Positions 1-8,349 of a stretch of 42,228 bases of DNA are shown in pieces. The stretch is from Flammeovirgaceae bacterium UBA2786 (GTDB lineage: Bacteria; Bacteroidota; Bacteroidia; Cytophagales; Cyclobacteriaceae), in NCBI GenBank assembly GCA_002352225.1, contig DEIA01000049.1, positions 1 to 42,228 on the forward strand, written 5' to 3'. Under the pieces are notes generated by a model. The model did not search any database. It was given only the letters and a program-made list of their open reading frames with translations, and was not told where the DNA came from. Made by a program: the position numbers and the translations under genes. The first letter of the stretch is position 1, and every line of letters begins with the position of its first letter.

Positions 1-384
1 TTTACCGGTGAAATTATTGTTGATGGATCGAAAGTTGAAGAATGCGCCTTTGTTGTTGCGTTCGCAAACTCATCGCAATTTGGAAACAATGCCCGTATTG
101 CACCCCATGCCTCGGTATGCGATGGTGAGTTAGATATAAGCTTTGTTCGAAAAGTATCCTTTATTCAGGCGTTGGGTTTCGCGTATAAAATGTTTACAGG
201 CAATCTGAACAAATCGGGTTTTGTTAAAATTATAAAGGGTAGAGAAATTACACTACGCTTTTCAAAACCTATGGCTTTTCATATTGATGGTGAAGCTATG
301 ATCCCCGCGAACGAATTTGAAGTAAAAATAAACCCTGCTTCCATTCGTTTGCTGATTCCGGAACACCAACCTAAAAATATCTAA
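1..384 (+). CDS. Diacylglycerol kinase-family lipid kinase, C-terminal part (5' end outside window)
   Basis: The frame is open from base 1 to a TAA at 382-384, so only the last 127 residues are visible. The visible part resembles the C-terminal half of the DagK/YegS-like lipid kinases: an Asn-rich turn followed by a Gly-Asn-Asn-Ala stretch and an 'IAPHAS..DGELDI' segment (about residues 25-50), which matches the family's 'iaP.A.ldDG.ldv' signature. A later 'FHIDGEA' segment matches the typical 'v..DGE' strand near the end. Family members phosphorylate diacylglycerol or related lipids at the inner face of the membrane using ATP. The N-terminal nucleotide-binding half, with the GGDGT motif, would lie upstream of the window. 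The substrate cannot be inferred. Confidence 0.75.
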   Translation, partial: FTGEIIVDGSKVEECAFVVAFANSSQFGNNARIAPHASVCDGELDISFVRKVSFIQALGFAYKMFTGNLNKSGFVKIIKGREITLRFSKPMAFHIDGEAMIPANEFEVKINPASIRLLIPEHQPKNI

Positions 385-458
385 CTTATAGTCCGGAATC
401 GGATAGCCTTTTTGCGTGGCCTGCCGTATACCTATTGTTTAAACAACCTCTTACCATA

Positions 459-1586
459 ATGAAAAAATTAATTACAGCTTGCATGCTGGTTTGGGCTGGA
501 ATGGCTTCCGCCCAACAATTAACCACACCGCCCAGTGGCGACAATCAAAAAGCGAAGGTAACGCAGTTTATCGGGCCAGTTGAAGTTTCAATTGCTTATA
601 GCAGCCCCGATGTACATGGCCCTAACGGAGAGGACCGCACCGGAAAAATTTGGGGCGAAGTAGCGCACGTTGGTTTTATCGATCAGGGTTTTGGTACTTC
701 AAAGGCTGCCCCGTGGCGAGCTGGTGCTAATGAAAATACAGTGTTCACGGTCTCGCACGATGTAAAAATTGAAGGAAAAGATTTGAAGGCCGGTTCTTAC
801 GGGCTATTTCTTGCGGTTGCAAAAGAAGGCCCATACACCTGGATTTTTTCAAAAAATGCTTCGAGTTGGGGAAGCTACTACTATGATCCAAAAGAAGATG
901 CGCTTCGGGTGGAGGTAACACCTGAAGATGCTCCGTATAAAGAATGGCTTACGTTTGGATTTGAAGATCGTTTACCGTCATCGGCAAAAGCTTACCTGCG
1001 CTGGGAGAAAAAAAGAATACCCTTTAAAATAGAGGTACCAAACATAAACGAGGTTTATGTTTCTAAAATGAGAGATGATCTGCGCGGTTCTGTGGGATTT
1101 AAACAAGAGAACCTGTTAACAGCAGCACAATTCTGCGCTCAGAATAAAATTAGCATGGAAGAAGCTCTTAAATGGGTAGACTTATCCGTAAGCAATCCGT
1201 TTATTGGTGTAGAGAATTTCAATACGTATCAAACCCGGGCGGCACTTTACAGTGCAATGGGTAAAAATGCCGAAGCAAATACACAAATGGATAAAGCTAT
1301 TAAAGATCCTGGCGCAACCGTTCAAGATATACATCAATACGGAAGAAGTTTACTTAATAGTGGTCAGAAAGAAAAAGCCATGGAGGTATTCAAATTCAAT
1401 GCACAAAAAAATCCACAAGATAAGTTTACTCCCAATGTAGGATTGGCCCGCGCCTATACCGCAGCGGGTGATAAGAAGAATGCAATTAAATATTGGGAAT
1501 TAGCCCTCAAAAATATCCCCGAAAATCAAAAGCAATTTTTACCTCAATATGAAGGTGAAATAAAAAAATTGAAAGACAGTAAGTAA
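459..1586 (+). CDS. Exported DUF2911 protein with C-terminal TPR repeats
   Basis: I chose the ATG at 459 rather than an upstream in-frame start at 435 because it begins a clean signal peptide (MKKLITACMLVWAGMASAQ, cleavage near residue 19). Residues about 35-190 are a DUF2911 domain, a beta-rich domain widespread in Bacteroidota; visible marks are the 'SIAYSSPDVHGP' start, 'RTGKIWGE', 'PWRAGANENT' and 'AGSYGLFL' segments. The C-terminal third (about 230-375) is helical and reads as two or three TPR units ('YSAMGKNAEANTQMDKAI', 'KNPQDKFTPNVGLARAYTAAGDKKNAIKYWELAL'). The protein is probably periplasmic. No enzymatic role is established for DUF2911 that I can defend. A strong terminator follows directly, so this is the end of a transcription unit. 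Confidence 0.85.
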   Translation: MKKLITACMLVWAGMASAQQLTTPPSGDNQKAKVTQFIGPVEVSIAYSSPDVHGPNGEDRTGKIWGEVAHVGFIDQGFGTSKAAPWRAGANENTVFTVSHDVKIEGKDLKAGSYGLFLAVAKEGPYTWIFSKNASSWGSYYYDPKEDALRVEVTPEDAPYKEWLTFGFEDRLPSSAKAYLRWEKKRIPFKIEVPNINEVYVSKMRDDLRGSVGFKQENLLTAAQFCAQNKISMEEALKWVDLSVSNPFIGVENFNTYQTRAALYSAMGKNAEANTQMDKAIKDPGATVQDIHQYGRSLLNSGQKEKAMEVFKFNAQKNPQDKFTPNVGLARAYTAAGDKKNAIKYWELALKNIPENQKQFLPQYEGEIKKLKDSK

Positions 1587-1604
1587 CAGCATTTAGATCT
1601 ATTC

Positions 1605-1640
1605 AAAAGGGATGACTCCTGTTGGAGCACATCCCTTTTC
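1605..1640 (+). terminator. Rho-independent terminator after the DUF2911 gene
   Basis: A 10-bp perfect stem AAAAGGGATG (1605-1614) / CATCCCTTTT (1630-1639) encloses a second short stem CTCC/GGAG with a TGTT loop. The right arm itself ends in TTTT and T-rich sequence continues after it. It lies 19 bases after the stop codon at 1586. Confidence 0.8.
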
Positions 1641-1718
1641 TATTTACATTTTATTTGTCTTTGTGTACCTTGGTTCATTCTCAGGTTGCATTTCTACCAT
1701 AATTTAATCAATAAGAAA

Positions 1719-2162
1719 ATGCTTAATCAGACTTTAACAATCATACTCACACGCGATCTTCAAAAATTAAAATCAGAATTGGAACTCTACACAAACGAAT
1801 CCAGCATCTGGAAAGTAGACAAAGGGATTTCTAACACAGCCGGCAATCTTTGTTTACACCTGGTAGGCAACCTGAACACTTATATTGGAGAAACTCTTGG
1901 CCACACCGGTTATATACGCAATCGCGATGCAGAGTTTGCCCTGAAAAATATTTCGCGGCAGGAGTTAATTGAAAAAATTGATGCCACTATAGCCATGATT
2001 AATACTATTCTTCCGGGTTTAAATGAAAAAACACTAAAGGCCGAATTCCCATTATTAGTACTGAAAGAAAAGACATCCACAGAATATTTTCTGGTTCATT
2101 TGGCTGTTCACTTAGGTTATCATTTGGGCCAGGTAAATTACCACCGCAGGTTACTGGATTAG
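1719..2162 (+). CDS. DinB/DUF1572-like four-helix protein
   Basis: The start at ATG 1719 (MLNQTLTIILTRDL) is preferred to the upstream in-frame start at 1686, because the added residues look unlike the family and the 1719 start gives the normal length (147 residues). The sequence fits the DinB/YfiT-like metal-binding fold, most like the DUF1572 branch: an early 'GNLCLHLVGNLNTYIG' helix supplies one histidine, and the last helix 'FLVHLAVHLGYHLGQVNYHRRLL' carries HxxxHxxxH spacing, which would complete a three-His metal site. Members include thiol transferases and many proteins of unknown role in stress responses; the substrate here is unknown. It stands alone between a terminator and the ilvE promoter. 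Confidence 0.75.
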   Translation: MLNQTLTIILTRDLQKLKSELELYTNESSIWKVDKGISNTAGNLCLHLVGNLNTYIGETLGHTGYIRNRDAEFALKNISRQELIEKIDATIAMINTILPGLNEKTLKAEFPLLVLKEKTSTEYFLVHLAVHLGYHLGQVNYHRRLLD

Positions 2163-2175
2163 TCTGCCCCGGGCA

Positions 2176-2207
2176 TTGTTTTTACCTTTACATTTATAAT
2201 ATCTTTA
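2176..2207 (+). promoter_or_regulatory. Likely ilvE promoter (Bacteroidota -33/-7 type)
   Basis: TTG at 2176-2178 is followed after 21 bases by TATCTTTA (2200-2207), a 7 of 8 match to the Bacteroidota -7 consensus TAnnTTTG. The ATG of ilvE is 21 bases downstream, giving a short leader. This is a motif match only. Confidence 0.45.
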
Positions 2208-2228
2208 CTTGACCAAAATTTCTAACGT

Positions 2229-3296
2229 ATGACGACAACAACTTCTATCCCGGTAAAAAGAACAAGCCAATCGCGTTTAAGTACCGTTGATTTCAGTAAC
2301 CTGGGTTTTGGAAATTACATCTCAGATCATATGCTGGTAGCGAAATACGATAACGGTACCTGGCAGGAACCACAAATTATTCCGTATGGAGATTTACTGA
2401 TGAGTCCGGCTATGCTCTCGTTACATTATGGTCAGGCTGTGTTTGAAGGTATGAAGGCATTTCACATGACTGATGGTGCCATTAATATTTTCAGAGTAGA
2501 GCGCCATCACAAACGCCTTAATAAATCTCTTGCGCGCATGTGTATGCCTGCCATTAGCGAAGACCTGTTTGTAAATAGTTTAGAGGCTATTGTAAAAGCA
2601 GATGAAGCCTGGATACCTAAAGACAATGGCAGTTCGTTATACCTTCGTCCAGTAGTTTTTGCATCCGAAGCAAAACTAGGCGTTAAGGTTTCCGATCAAT
2701 ATTTATTTGTAATTCTTACCAGCCCGGTTGGTCCGTATTTTAGTAAACCCGTTCGGTTAAAGGTAGAATTGGAATATGTGCGCGCAGCTGAAGGAGGTAC
2801 CGGCTTCGCTAAATGCGCAGGCAATTACGGTGGTGCATTTTATCCTACACAACAGGCACGCGAACAAGGTTTCGACCAGGTAATCTGGACCGATGCCAAA
2901 GAACATAAATACATAGATGAATCTGGTGCTATGAACATTATGTTCCTGCTCAACAATAAACTGGTTACTCCTGCCCTATCATCTTCCATACTGGATGGGG
3001 TTACCCGCAACACCCTTATTACACTGGCAAAAGATATGGGCGTAACGGTTGAAGAACGAAAAGTTAGTGTAGATGAAATAGAAAAAGGATTACAAAACAA
3101 AACCTTAACAGAAGCCTTTGGTGCCGGAACAGCGGCCGTTGTATCGCCTATTGCTACCATTAACATACAAGGAACCGACTATCATTTGCCCGACATTAAA
3201 GAAGATAGTTTTCAACTTCGTGTTAAAAACAAGCTGAACGAAATCCGAAGCGGTACTGCACCGGATACATATAACTGGAACCACATTATAAGATAA
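2229..3296 (+). CDS. ilvE: Branched-chain amino acid aminotransferase
   Basis: A PLP enzyme of fold type IV that transfers the amino group between glutamate and the 2-oxo acids of valine, leucine and isoleucine in the cytoplasm. Its 355 residues fit the longer BCAT class (as in eukaryotes and many Bacteroidota) rather than the roughly 300-residue E. coli type. Visible marks are 'HYGQAVFEGMKAF' (about 66-78), 'RVERHHKRLNKSLARMCMP' (about 90-107), the Schiff-base lysine K195 in 'GFAKCAGNYGG', and 'IDESGAMNI' (about 234-242) with 'LDGVTRNTL' for phosphate binding. The stop codon is followed two bases later by the GTG start of the oxidoreductase at 3299, so the two are almost certainly co-transcribed. 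A -7-type promoter sits just upstream. Confidence 0.95.
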   Translation: MTTTTSIPVKRTSQSRLSTVDFSNLGFGNYISDHMLVAKYDNGTWQEPQIIPYGDLLMSPAMLSLHYGQAVFEGMKAFHMTDGAINIFRVERHHKRLNKSLARMCMPAISEDLFVNSLEAIVKADEAWIPKDNGSSLYLRPVVFASEAKLGVKVSDQYLFVILTSPVGPYFSKPVRLKVELEYVRAAEGGTGFAKCAGNYGGAFYPTQQAREQGFDQVIWTDAKEHKYIDESGAMNIMFLLNNKLVTPALSSSILDGVTRNTLITLAKDMGVTVEERKVSVDEIEKGLQNKTLTEAFGAGTAAVVSPIATINIQGTDYHLPDIKEDSFQLRVKNKLNEIRSGTAPDTYNWNHIIR

Positions 3297-3298
3297 GC

Positions 3299-4294
3299 GT
3301 GATACGGGGCGCTTTTCTTACCGGGCAAGGGTTGCCTTTGGAGGTTAGGGAAATAAAAAAACCAAAACCGGTTAAAGATCAGGTATTGATTCGACTGCAT
3401 TACGCAGCGCTCAACCACCGCGACTTGTGGATACAACAAGATTCCACTCCACAGCAGCCTGTTGTTTTAGGTTCGGATGGTTGTGGCATAGTTGAAGATG
3501 TGGGCGAAGATGCCGATCCGCTTTTAACCGGTGCCGAAGTAATTATTAACCCAAGCCTTAACTGGGGCAGTAACCCGATAGTACAAGACAACACCTTTAA
3601 AATTTTGGGTTACCCCGATGCAGGTACATTCAGTGATTATGTTTGTGTTTCTAAAAAGCAAATTTTTGAACGACCTGAACATTTATCGTTACAAGAATCG
3701 GCCGCTGTACCCTTAGCCGGGTTAACAGCATACCGGGCATTGTTTTCAAAAGCAAGACTTCGAGCAAAAGAGAAAGTACTGATTACGGGAATTGGTGGTG
3801 GCGTTGCCTTATGGGCTATGCAGTTTGCAATTGCATATCAGGCACGGGTGTATGTTACGTCCAGTTCGAACGAAAAAATTGAGAAAGCAAAAGCTTTGGG
3901 TGCCATTGGGGGCTTTAATTATACCAACCCAGAATGGGCAAAGCAGGCTTTGAAAGAAGCTGGTGGTTTTGATATTGTAATTGATAGTGCCGGTGGACCC
4001 CAATTTTCGCAATTGTTTGACCTGATGATGCCCGGAGGCCGCATTGCCATATACGGGCGAACGGCCGGCAATATTCCCGATGTGCCCACGCGCTTGCTGT
4101 ACTGGAAACAAATTTCCATTCATGGCACCACCATGGGCACTCGCGATGAATTTCTTTCCATGCTTGATCTGTTGGAGAGCCGCAACCTGAAACCGGTAAT
4201 CGATCAGGTTTATCCGCTTGAGCAAATAGAAACTGCCTTTCAACGCATGAAAAGCGCCAATCAGTTTGGTAAGATTGTTTTGAAGATTATGTAA
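3299..4294 (+). CDS. Medium-chain zinc-type alcohol dehydrogenase / quinone oxidoreductase family protein
   Basis: A 331-residue NAD(P)-dependent oxidoreductase of the MDR superfamily. The GroES-like N-terminal domain shows 'ALNHRDLWIQQ' (about 38-48) and 'GSDGCGIVEDVG' (about 58-69). The Rossmann domain shows 'VLITGIGGGVALWAMQFA' (about 160-177), a glycine-rich loop in the position of the usual GxxGxxG. The four-Cys structural zinc cluster of classical alcohol dehydrogenases is not visible, so this is probably of the zinc-free or reduced-zinc YogA-like branch. The start is a GTG two bases after the ilvE stop, which suggests translational coupling. Its substrate is unknown; operon position next to ilvE does not by itself show a role in branched-chain metabolism. 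Confidence 0.85.
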   Translation: MIRGAFLTGQGLPLEVREIKKPKPVKDQVLIRLHYAALNHRDLWIQQDSTPQQPVVLGSDGCGIVEDVGEDADPLLTGAEVIINPSLNWGSNPIVQDNTFKILGYPDAGTFSDYVCVSKKQIFERPEHLSLQESAAVPLAGLTAYRALFSKARLRAKEKVLITGIGGGVALWAMQFAIAYQARVYVTSSSNEKIEKAKALGAIGGFNYTNPEWAKQALKEAGGFDIVIDSAGGPQFSQLFDLMMPGGRIAIYGRTAGNIPDVPTRLLYWKQISIHGTTMGTRDEFLSMLDLLESRNLKPVIDQVYPLEQIETAFQRMKSANQFGKIVLKIM

Positions 4295-4299
4295 AACCT

Positions 4300-4941
4300 A
4301 TGAGCACATTTCCCATCACCAACAAAACTGAAATCACCCGTTTACCCAAACGGGGTGTGTACGATGTAGAAACCATTCACTCCATTTTGGATGAAGCATT
4401 GGTTTGTACAATTGCATTTGTACTAGATGGCCAGCCGTTTCAAATCCCTACGGGGTTTTGCCGTATCGGTAACAAACTTTATATACATGGTTCGGTTGGT
4501 AGTTTTTATATGCGCGAACTGCAACAAAAAAAATTACCAGTGTGCATTAGCGTTACATTACTTGATGGCATGGTGCTGGCCCGGTCTGCGTTTCATCATT
4601 CAGTTAATTACCGTTCGGTGGTTTTATTTAGTGAACCCGAACTGATATCCGACAAAAATGAATTATACACAGCCTTAGAAGTATTCACCAACAAAATGTG
4701 CCCGGGCCGATGGAACGATGTACGCAAACCAAATGATGGTGAATGGAAAGCAACCCTGGTATTGGGTTTTGCCATAAAAGAGGCATCGGCAAAGGTACGT
4801 GTTGGCCCTCCAAAAGATGATGAAGAAGACTATGATTTGAATATCTGGGCCGGGGTTCAACCCATAAAACTTGAGCGTAAAACCCCGGTTGCTGACCCTG
4901 CCCTGAAGGCCGGAATACCATTACCGCCTTACCTGCTTTGA
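4300..4941 (+). CDS. Pyridoxamine 5'-phosphate oxidase-like flavin-binding protein (NimA-like)
   Basis: A 213-residue member of the PNPOx-like split-barrel FMN-binding superfamily. The opening 'LPKRGVYDVETIHSILDEALVCTIAFVLDGQPFQIPTGF' region and 'KLYIHGSVGSFYMREL' (about 62-77) match the family whose best-known members are the nitroimidazole-resistance (Nim) reductases. 'SVNYRSVV' and 'MCPGRWNDVRKPNDGEWKAT' are further family marks. It starts five bases after the MDR stop, so it forms a three-gene unit with ilvE and the oxidoreductase. Most chromosomal homologues have unknown substrates; nitroimidazole reduction is only one possibility. Confidence 0.85.
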   Translation: MSTFPITNKTEITRLPKRGVYDVETIHSILDEALVCTIAFVLDGQPFQIPTGFCRIGNKLYIHGSVGSFYMRELQQKKLPVCISVTLLDGMVLARSAFHHSVNYRSVVLFSEPELISDKNELYTALEVFTNKMCPGRWNDVRKPNDGEWKATLVLGFAIKEASAKVRVGPPKDDEEDYDLNIWAGVQPIKLERKTPVADPALKAGIPLPPYLL

Positions 4942-4972
4942 GGTTTCTGGCGGAAATTTGGGCCAGATGTGG

Positions 4973-4980
4973 TATCTTTG
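4973..4980 (+). promoter_or_regulatory. -7 promoter element for the small basic protein
   Basis: TATCTTTG is a perfect match to TAnnTTTG. It sits 82 bases before the ATG at 5063 and just after the PPOX stop codon. The nearest TTTG upstream (4957-4960) is only 12 bases away, so the -33 partner is uncertain. Confidence 0.5.
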
Positions 4981-5062
4981 CGCCCAGTTGAACCAAACGC
5001 TGCGTTCAATGGTTAATAAAGAAGGCCATTTGGCTCAAAAAATCAACAAAACACAATAAATC

Positions 5063-5290
5063 ATGGGAAGACCTCCTGTATTACCTAAAAAGAAAAAAGA
5101 TGGTTTTTGGCTTGAAGTACGCAACAAGGGCGCCAAAAGTGGTACTATTTTAATCCGCGATAGCTATCAGGCTATGATGCAAGCTGCCAAGCAATACGAA
5201 ACCACCAAGGATGTAATTATTATGGGCGAGCATAAAAACGGCAAAAAAGTAGAGGATAAGACCAAAACTAAAAAAGCTAAAGAAGCCTAA
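5063..5290 (+). CDS. Small basic hypothetical protein
   Basis: A 75-residue, lysine-rich protein of unknown function. The start MGRPPVLPKKKKDGFW gives a basic N-terminal arm, the middle 'FWLEVRNKGAKSGTILIRDSYQAMMQAAKQYETTKDVIIMG' could form a small alpha/beta unit, and the tail is again highly basic. That charge pattern would suit nucleic acid or ribosome association, but this is inference. Support for it being real: it has its own perfect -7 element, a leader of about 75 bases and a rho-independent terminator immediately after the stop. Confidence 0.7.
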   Translation: MGRPPVLPKKKKDGFWLEVRNKGAKSGTILIRDSYQAMMQAAKQYETTKDVIIMGEHKNGKKVEDKTKTKKAKEA

Positions 5291-5312
5291 ACAGAACGTA
5301 AAACTTCACCAG

Positions 5313-5343
5313 AAGGCTACCTGAAAAGGTGGCCTTTTCTTTT
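5313..5343 (+). terminator. Rho-independent terminator
   Basis: Arms AAGGCTACC (5313-5321) and GGTGGCCTT (5328-5336) pair over nine positions with one G-U, around a TGAAAA loop, followed by TTCTTTT. It ends the small basic protein transcript; on the other strand no T tract follows. Confidence 0.8.
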
Positions 5344-5370
5344 GGTAACAGGATAACCTTGTGATCTGGT

Positions 5371-5817
5371 TTAATCCCTTAATCGCTTAAAAAATTCTTG
5401 TAGTAATACCTTACTTTCTGCCTCTCCTATTCCTTTTTTTACCTGAGTGCGCGCATGAAGTAAGGGTGAAGACACTAAAGAATATCCCCGTTGCACATCG
5501 CTTGCACCAAACACCAACTGCTGCAATTGTGCCCAATGCAAAGCTCCGGCACACATTACGCAAGGCTCAAGCGTAACATACAGGGTGCATTCGCTCAGGT
5601 ATTTTGAACCCAGGTAATTTGCCGCAGCCGTTACAGCCAGCATCTCTGCGTGTGCTGTTGAATCGGTAAGTTGTTCGGTTTGATTATGTGCGCGTGCAAT
5701 AATTTTATTCTGGCATACTACTACCGCACCCACCGGTACCTCCCCATTATCTAATGCCTTCCGTGCTTCTTTCAAAGCTTCGCGCATGAAGTAGTCGTCA
5801 GTATAAATATCTGTCAT
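5371..5817 (-). CDS. tadA: tRNA-specific adenosine deaminase
   Basis: A zinc-dependent deaminase of the CMP/dCMP deaminase fold that converts A34 to inosine in the tRNA-Arg(ACG) anticodon. The 148 residues match TadA length. Catalytic and zinc residues are visible: H56-A57-E58 ('TAHAEML') with E58 as proton shuttle, and P85-C86-V-M-C89 ('EPCVMCAGAL'). 'GEVPVGAVVV' (about 25-34) is the usual first strand. It lies 19 bases after the stop of the exported protein gene upstream and is probably co-transcribed with it. A guanine or cytosine deaminase of the same fold is possible, but the length and motif context favour TadA. Confidence 0.9.
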   Translation of the reverse strand: MTDIYTDDYFMREALKEARKALDNGEVPVGAVVVCQNKIIARAHNQTEQLTDSTAHAEMLAVTAAANYLGSKYLSECTLYVTLEPCVMCAGALHWAQLQQLVFGASDVQRGYSLVSSPLLHARTQVKKGIGEAESKVLLQEFFKRLRD

Positions 5818-5836
5818 AAAATGAATACCGAATACT

Positions 5837-6385
5837 TTATTTGATTCGTATCGTCTTCATCATAGCCCGTACATTTTTCTGCCAGTCTTCTTTAGAAGAT
5901 TTTGGACAGTTAAACGAAAACACCAGTGTACGCCCCGGCTCTACCAGGTACTGAATGTAGGTATAACGATACACTGGTGCTTGCTCGCCCAGCACCAGCT
6001 TGTTTCCATTTACACGCGATTCAAACTCCAGAAAAATTAATTTTCGTTTATGTACATCATGCACTCCCTCATCCAGTATATCTACCCGGTCGTAAAAACT
6101 TTGAATACTGGCCTTAAAAAATTTCTGTGCCATTTCCAGGTTTCCATCGGGCCATTGGGTGGCCGAAATATTTACGCTGAAATCTAGCGTTCGGTTTAAA
6201 TCCGTATACGCTGCCAGGGGGGCACGCACCGAAGGGTACCGCTGCACCATGTCATCGGGGGTCATGGGCGATAACTCCGGAGGCAAAGAAATGGTAATAC
6301 CATCAGCCACCTTGGTTTTAATCAATTTATCAGGCGAAAAGCCAAACAGACTAACAACCGACAGGAAAATAAGGAGTCTCTTCAT
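5837..6385 (-). CDS. Exported hypothetical protein (PsbP/Mog1-like fold possible)
   Basis: A protein of about 182 residues beginning MKRLLIFLSVVSLFGFS, a short signal peptide; I prefer this ATG over the one six bases upstream (MPMKR), though both are possible. The body has a 'TISLPPELSPMTPDDM..RYPS' start and alternating strands ending in a helix 'SKEDWQKNVRAMMKTIRIK', a pattern like the PsbP/DcrB/Mog1 fold of small periplasmic proteins. I do not recognise a characterised family. It is divergent from aspS (about 85 bases between starts) and is followed by tadA on the same strand. Confidence 0.7.
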   Translation of the reverse strand: MKRLLIFLSVVSLFGFSPDKLIKTKVADGITISLPPELSPMTPDDMVQRYPSVRAPLAAYTDLNRTLDFSVNISATQWPDGNLEMAQKFFKASIQSFYDRVDILDEGVHDVHKRKLIFLEFESRVNGNKLVLGEQAPVYRYTYIQYLVEPGRTLVFSFNCPKSSKEDWQKNVRAMMKTIRIK

Positions 6386-6470
6386 AGGCATTTATAACGA
6401 AAAAGGTCTATTCACTCTATATAACGTGCAACCTTTATTAATTTGCGCACCCAAATTTAAGGATTTTAAC

Positions 6471-8228
6471 ATGCTAAGAACTCATACCTGCGGAGAGCTG
6501 CGATTAACCGATGTAAATAAACCCGTTACCCTAACGGGATGGGTGCAACGAACCCGCGATAAGGGTAGTTTGTTGTGGATAGACCTGCGCGATAGATACG
6601 GTATTACCCAGCTTTTTCTGGAAGAAGGAAAAACCGATGCAACCGCCCTTCAGGTTGCCCGCAGTATAGGTCGCGAGTTTGTTCTAAAAGTTACCGGCCT
6701 TGTTGTGGAACGGCTTTCCAAAAATGATAAGATGCCCACAGGCGATATTGAAGTGAAAGTAAATTCTATCGAAATACTGAATGCATCTAAGGTTCCGCCA
6801 TTTACTATAGAAGACAATACCGATGGTGGCGATGATCTTCGCATGAAATATCGTTACTTAGACTTGCGCAGAAACCCTGTACGCGAAAATTTACAGTTGC
6901 GCCATAAAGTTGCCCAGCAAACACGCATCTATCTCGATAGCTTAAATTTTATTGAAGTAGAAACACCTGTGTTGATTAAATCTACACCTGAAGGAGCCCG
7001 CGATTTTGTGGTGCCTTCGCGTATGAACCCCGGTGAATTTTATGCCTTACCACAGTCGCCACAAACCTTCAAGCAATTGTTGATGATTTCGGGTTTTGAC
7101 CGTTATTACCAGATTGTAAAATGCTTTCGCGATGAAGACTTAAGAGCCGACCGCCAACCTGAGTTTACTCAAATTGACTGCGAGATGGCCTTTATCACAC
7201 AGGAAGATATTCTGAATACCTTCGAAGGATTGGTGCGCCACTTGTTTAAAACCGTAAAAGGAATTGACATGCCTTCGGTACCGCACATGACGTATGCCGA
7301 TGCCATGAAATACTATGGTTCGGATAAACCCGATACGCGCTTCGAAATGAAGTTTGCAGAACTTAATGAAGTAGCACAAGGTAAAGGCTTTACCGTATTT
7401 GATAGTGCGGAATTAGTAGTTGGTATTTGCGCACCCGGTTGTGCCGAATATACCCGCAAGCAATTAGACGAGCTTACCGAATTTGTAAAACGTCCGCAGA
7501 TTGGTGCTAAAGGGTTGGTATATGTGCAATACAAAGCTGACGGTTCGTTCAAATCATCGGTAGATAAATTTTATTCGGCTGATGACCTGAAGCAATGGGC
7601 TGATAAATTTAATGCGAAACCAGGCGATTTGTTATTAGTGCTTTCAGGCGAAAAAGCAAAAACACAAAAAGCATTGAGTGAGCTTCGTCTAAAAATGGGC
7701 GACCTGCTTGGCCTGCGCGATAAAAACAATTTTGCTGCACTTTGGATAATAGATTTTCCTTTGCTGGAATGGAATGAGGATACCAAAAGATGGCATGCCA
7801 TGCACCATCCGTTTACTTCGCCTAAGCGCGAAGACATTACCTTGTTAGACACGAGCCCCGGTGCGGTGCGTGCCAATGCGTACGACATGGTAATTAATGG
7901 AACCGAAGTGGGCGGTGGTTCAATCCGTATTCATGATCGGGCTACCCAACAACTTATGTTTACCCATTTAGGATTTAGTGAAGAAGAAGCAAAAAATCAA
8001 TTTGGCTTTTTAATGGATGCCTTTGAATTTGGCGCTCCGCCACATGGAGGTATTGCCTTTGGGTTCGATCGTTTGTGTTCGTTGTTTGGCGGTGCAGATT
8101 CCATTCGTGACTTCATTGCCTTTCCTAAAAACAATGCCGGTCGCGATATGATGATTGATACGCCTTCCACCATCTCGCAAGAGCAGTTGAATGAATTAAA
8201 TATTGCGGTGAAAGAAATAAAGAAGTAA
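6471..8228 (+). CDS. aspS: Aspartate--tRNA ligase
   Basis: Class II aminoacyl-tRNA synthetase, 585 residues, the usual bacterial length. The ATG at 6471 (MLRTHTCGELR) is chosen; the frame is open further upstream but that part overlaps the divergent gene and is not AspRS-like. Domains: OB-fold anticodon-binding domain (about 1-105), catalytic core with 'FIEVETPVL..STPEGARDF' motif 1 region (about 160-185), motif 2 'CFRDEDLRADRQPEFTQID' (about 217-235), the bacterial GAD insertion (about 290-420), and motif 3 'GIAFGFDRLCSLFGG' near residue 530. Charges tRNA-Asp in the cytoplasm; whether it also misacylates tRNA-Asn cannot be read here. A hairpin terminator follows. Confidence 0.97.
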   Translation: MLRTHTCGELRLTDVNKPVTLTGWVQRTRDKGSLLWIDLRDRYGITQLFLEEGKTDATALQVARSIGREFVLKVTGLVVERLSKNDKMPTGDIEVKVNSIEILNASKVPPFTIEDNTDGGDDLRMKYRYLDLRRNPVRENLQLRHKVAQQTRIYLDSLNFIEVETPVLIKSTPEGARDFVVPSRMNPGEFYALPQSPQTFKQLLMISGFDRYYQIVKCFRDEDLRADRQPEFTQIDCEMAFITQEDILNTFEGLVRHLFKTVKGIDMPSVPHMTYADAMKYYGSDKPDTRFEMKFAELNEVAQGKGFTVFDSAELVVGICAPGCAEYTRKQLDELTEFVKRPQIGAKGLVYVQYKADGSFKSSVDKFYSADDLKQWADKFNAKPGDLLLVLSGEKAKTQKALSELRLKMGDLLGLRDKNNFAALWIIDFPLLEWNEDTKRWHAMHHPFTSPKREDITLLDTSPGAVRANAYDMVINGTEVGGGSIRIHDRATQQLMFTHLGFSEEEAKNQFGFLMDAFEFGAPPHGGIAFGFDRLCSLFGGADSIRDFIAFPKNNAGRDMMIDTPSTISQEQLNELNIAVKEIKK

Positions 8229-8256
8229 GCACTTGTTGTACGTAATATTTTAAGGT

Positions 8257-8283
8257 GAGGTCAGGCTTTTTCAACCTGACCTC
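8257..8283 (+). terminator. Terminator hairpin between convergent aspS and TPR-CHAT genes
   Basis: A perfect 9-bp stem GAGGTCAGG (8257-8265) / CCTGACCTC (8275-8283) with a nine-base loop, followed by TTCTATTTT on the + strand. It lies in the 121-base gap between converging genes and may stop transcription from both sides, though the T tract is better on the + strand. Confidence 0.7.
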
Positions 8284-8349
8284 TTCTATTTTGCTCATCT
8301 CATCTGAAAGACAGTAAATGTCCGGGTTCAAATTCTTTTGAAGGCTATT

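Noticed and set aside
3809..4243. A 144-codon - strand frame opposite the MDR oxidoreductase
   Set aside because: Antisense to a conserved enzyme; translation looks random.
6159..6470. N-terminal extension of the aspS frame by about 100 codons
   Set aside because: It runs antisense through the divergent exported-protein gene and shows no AspRS similarity; the ATG at 6471 gives normal length.
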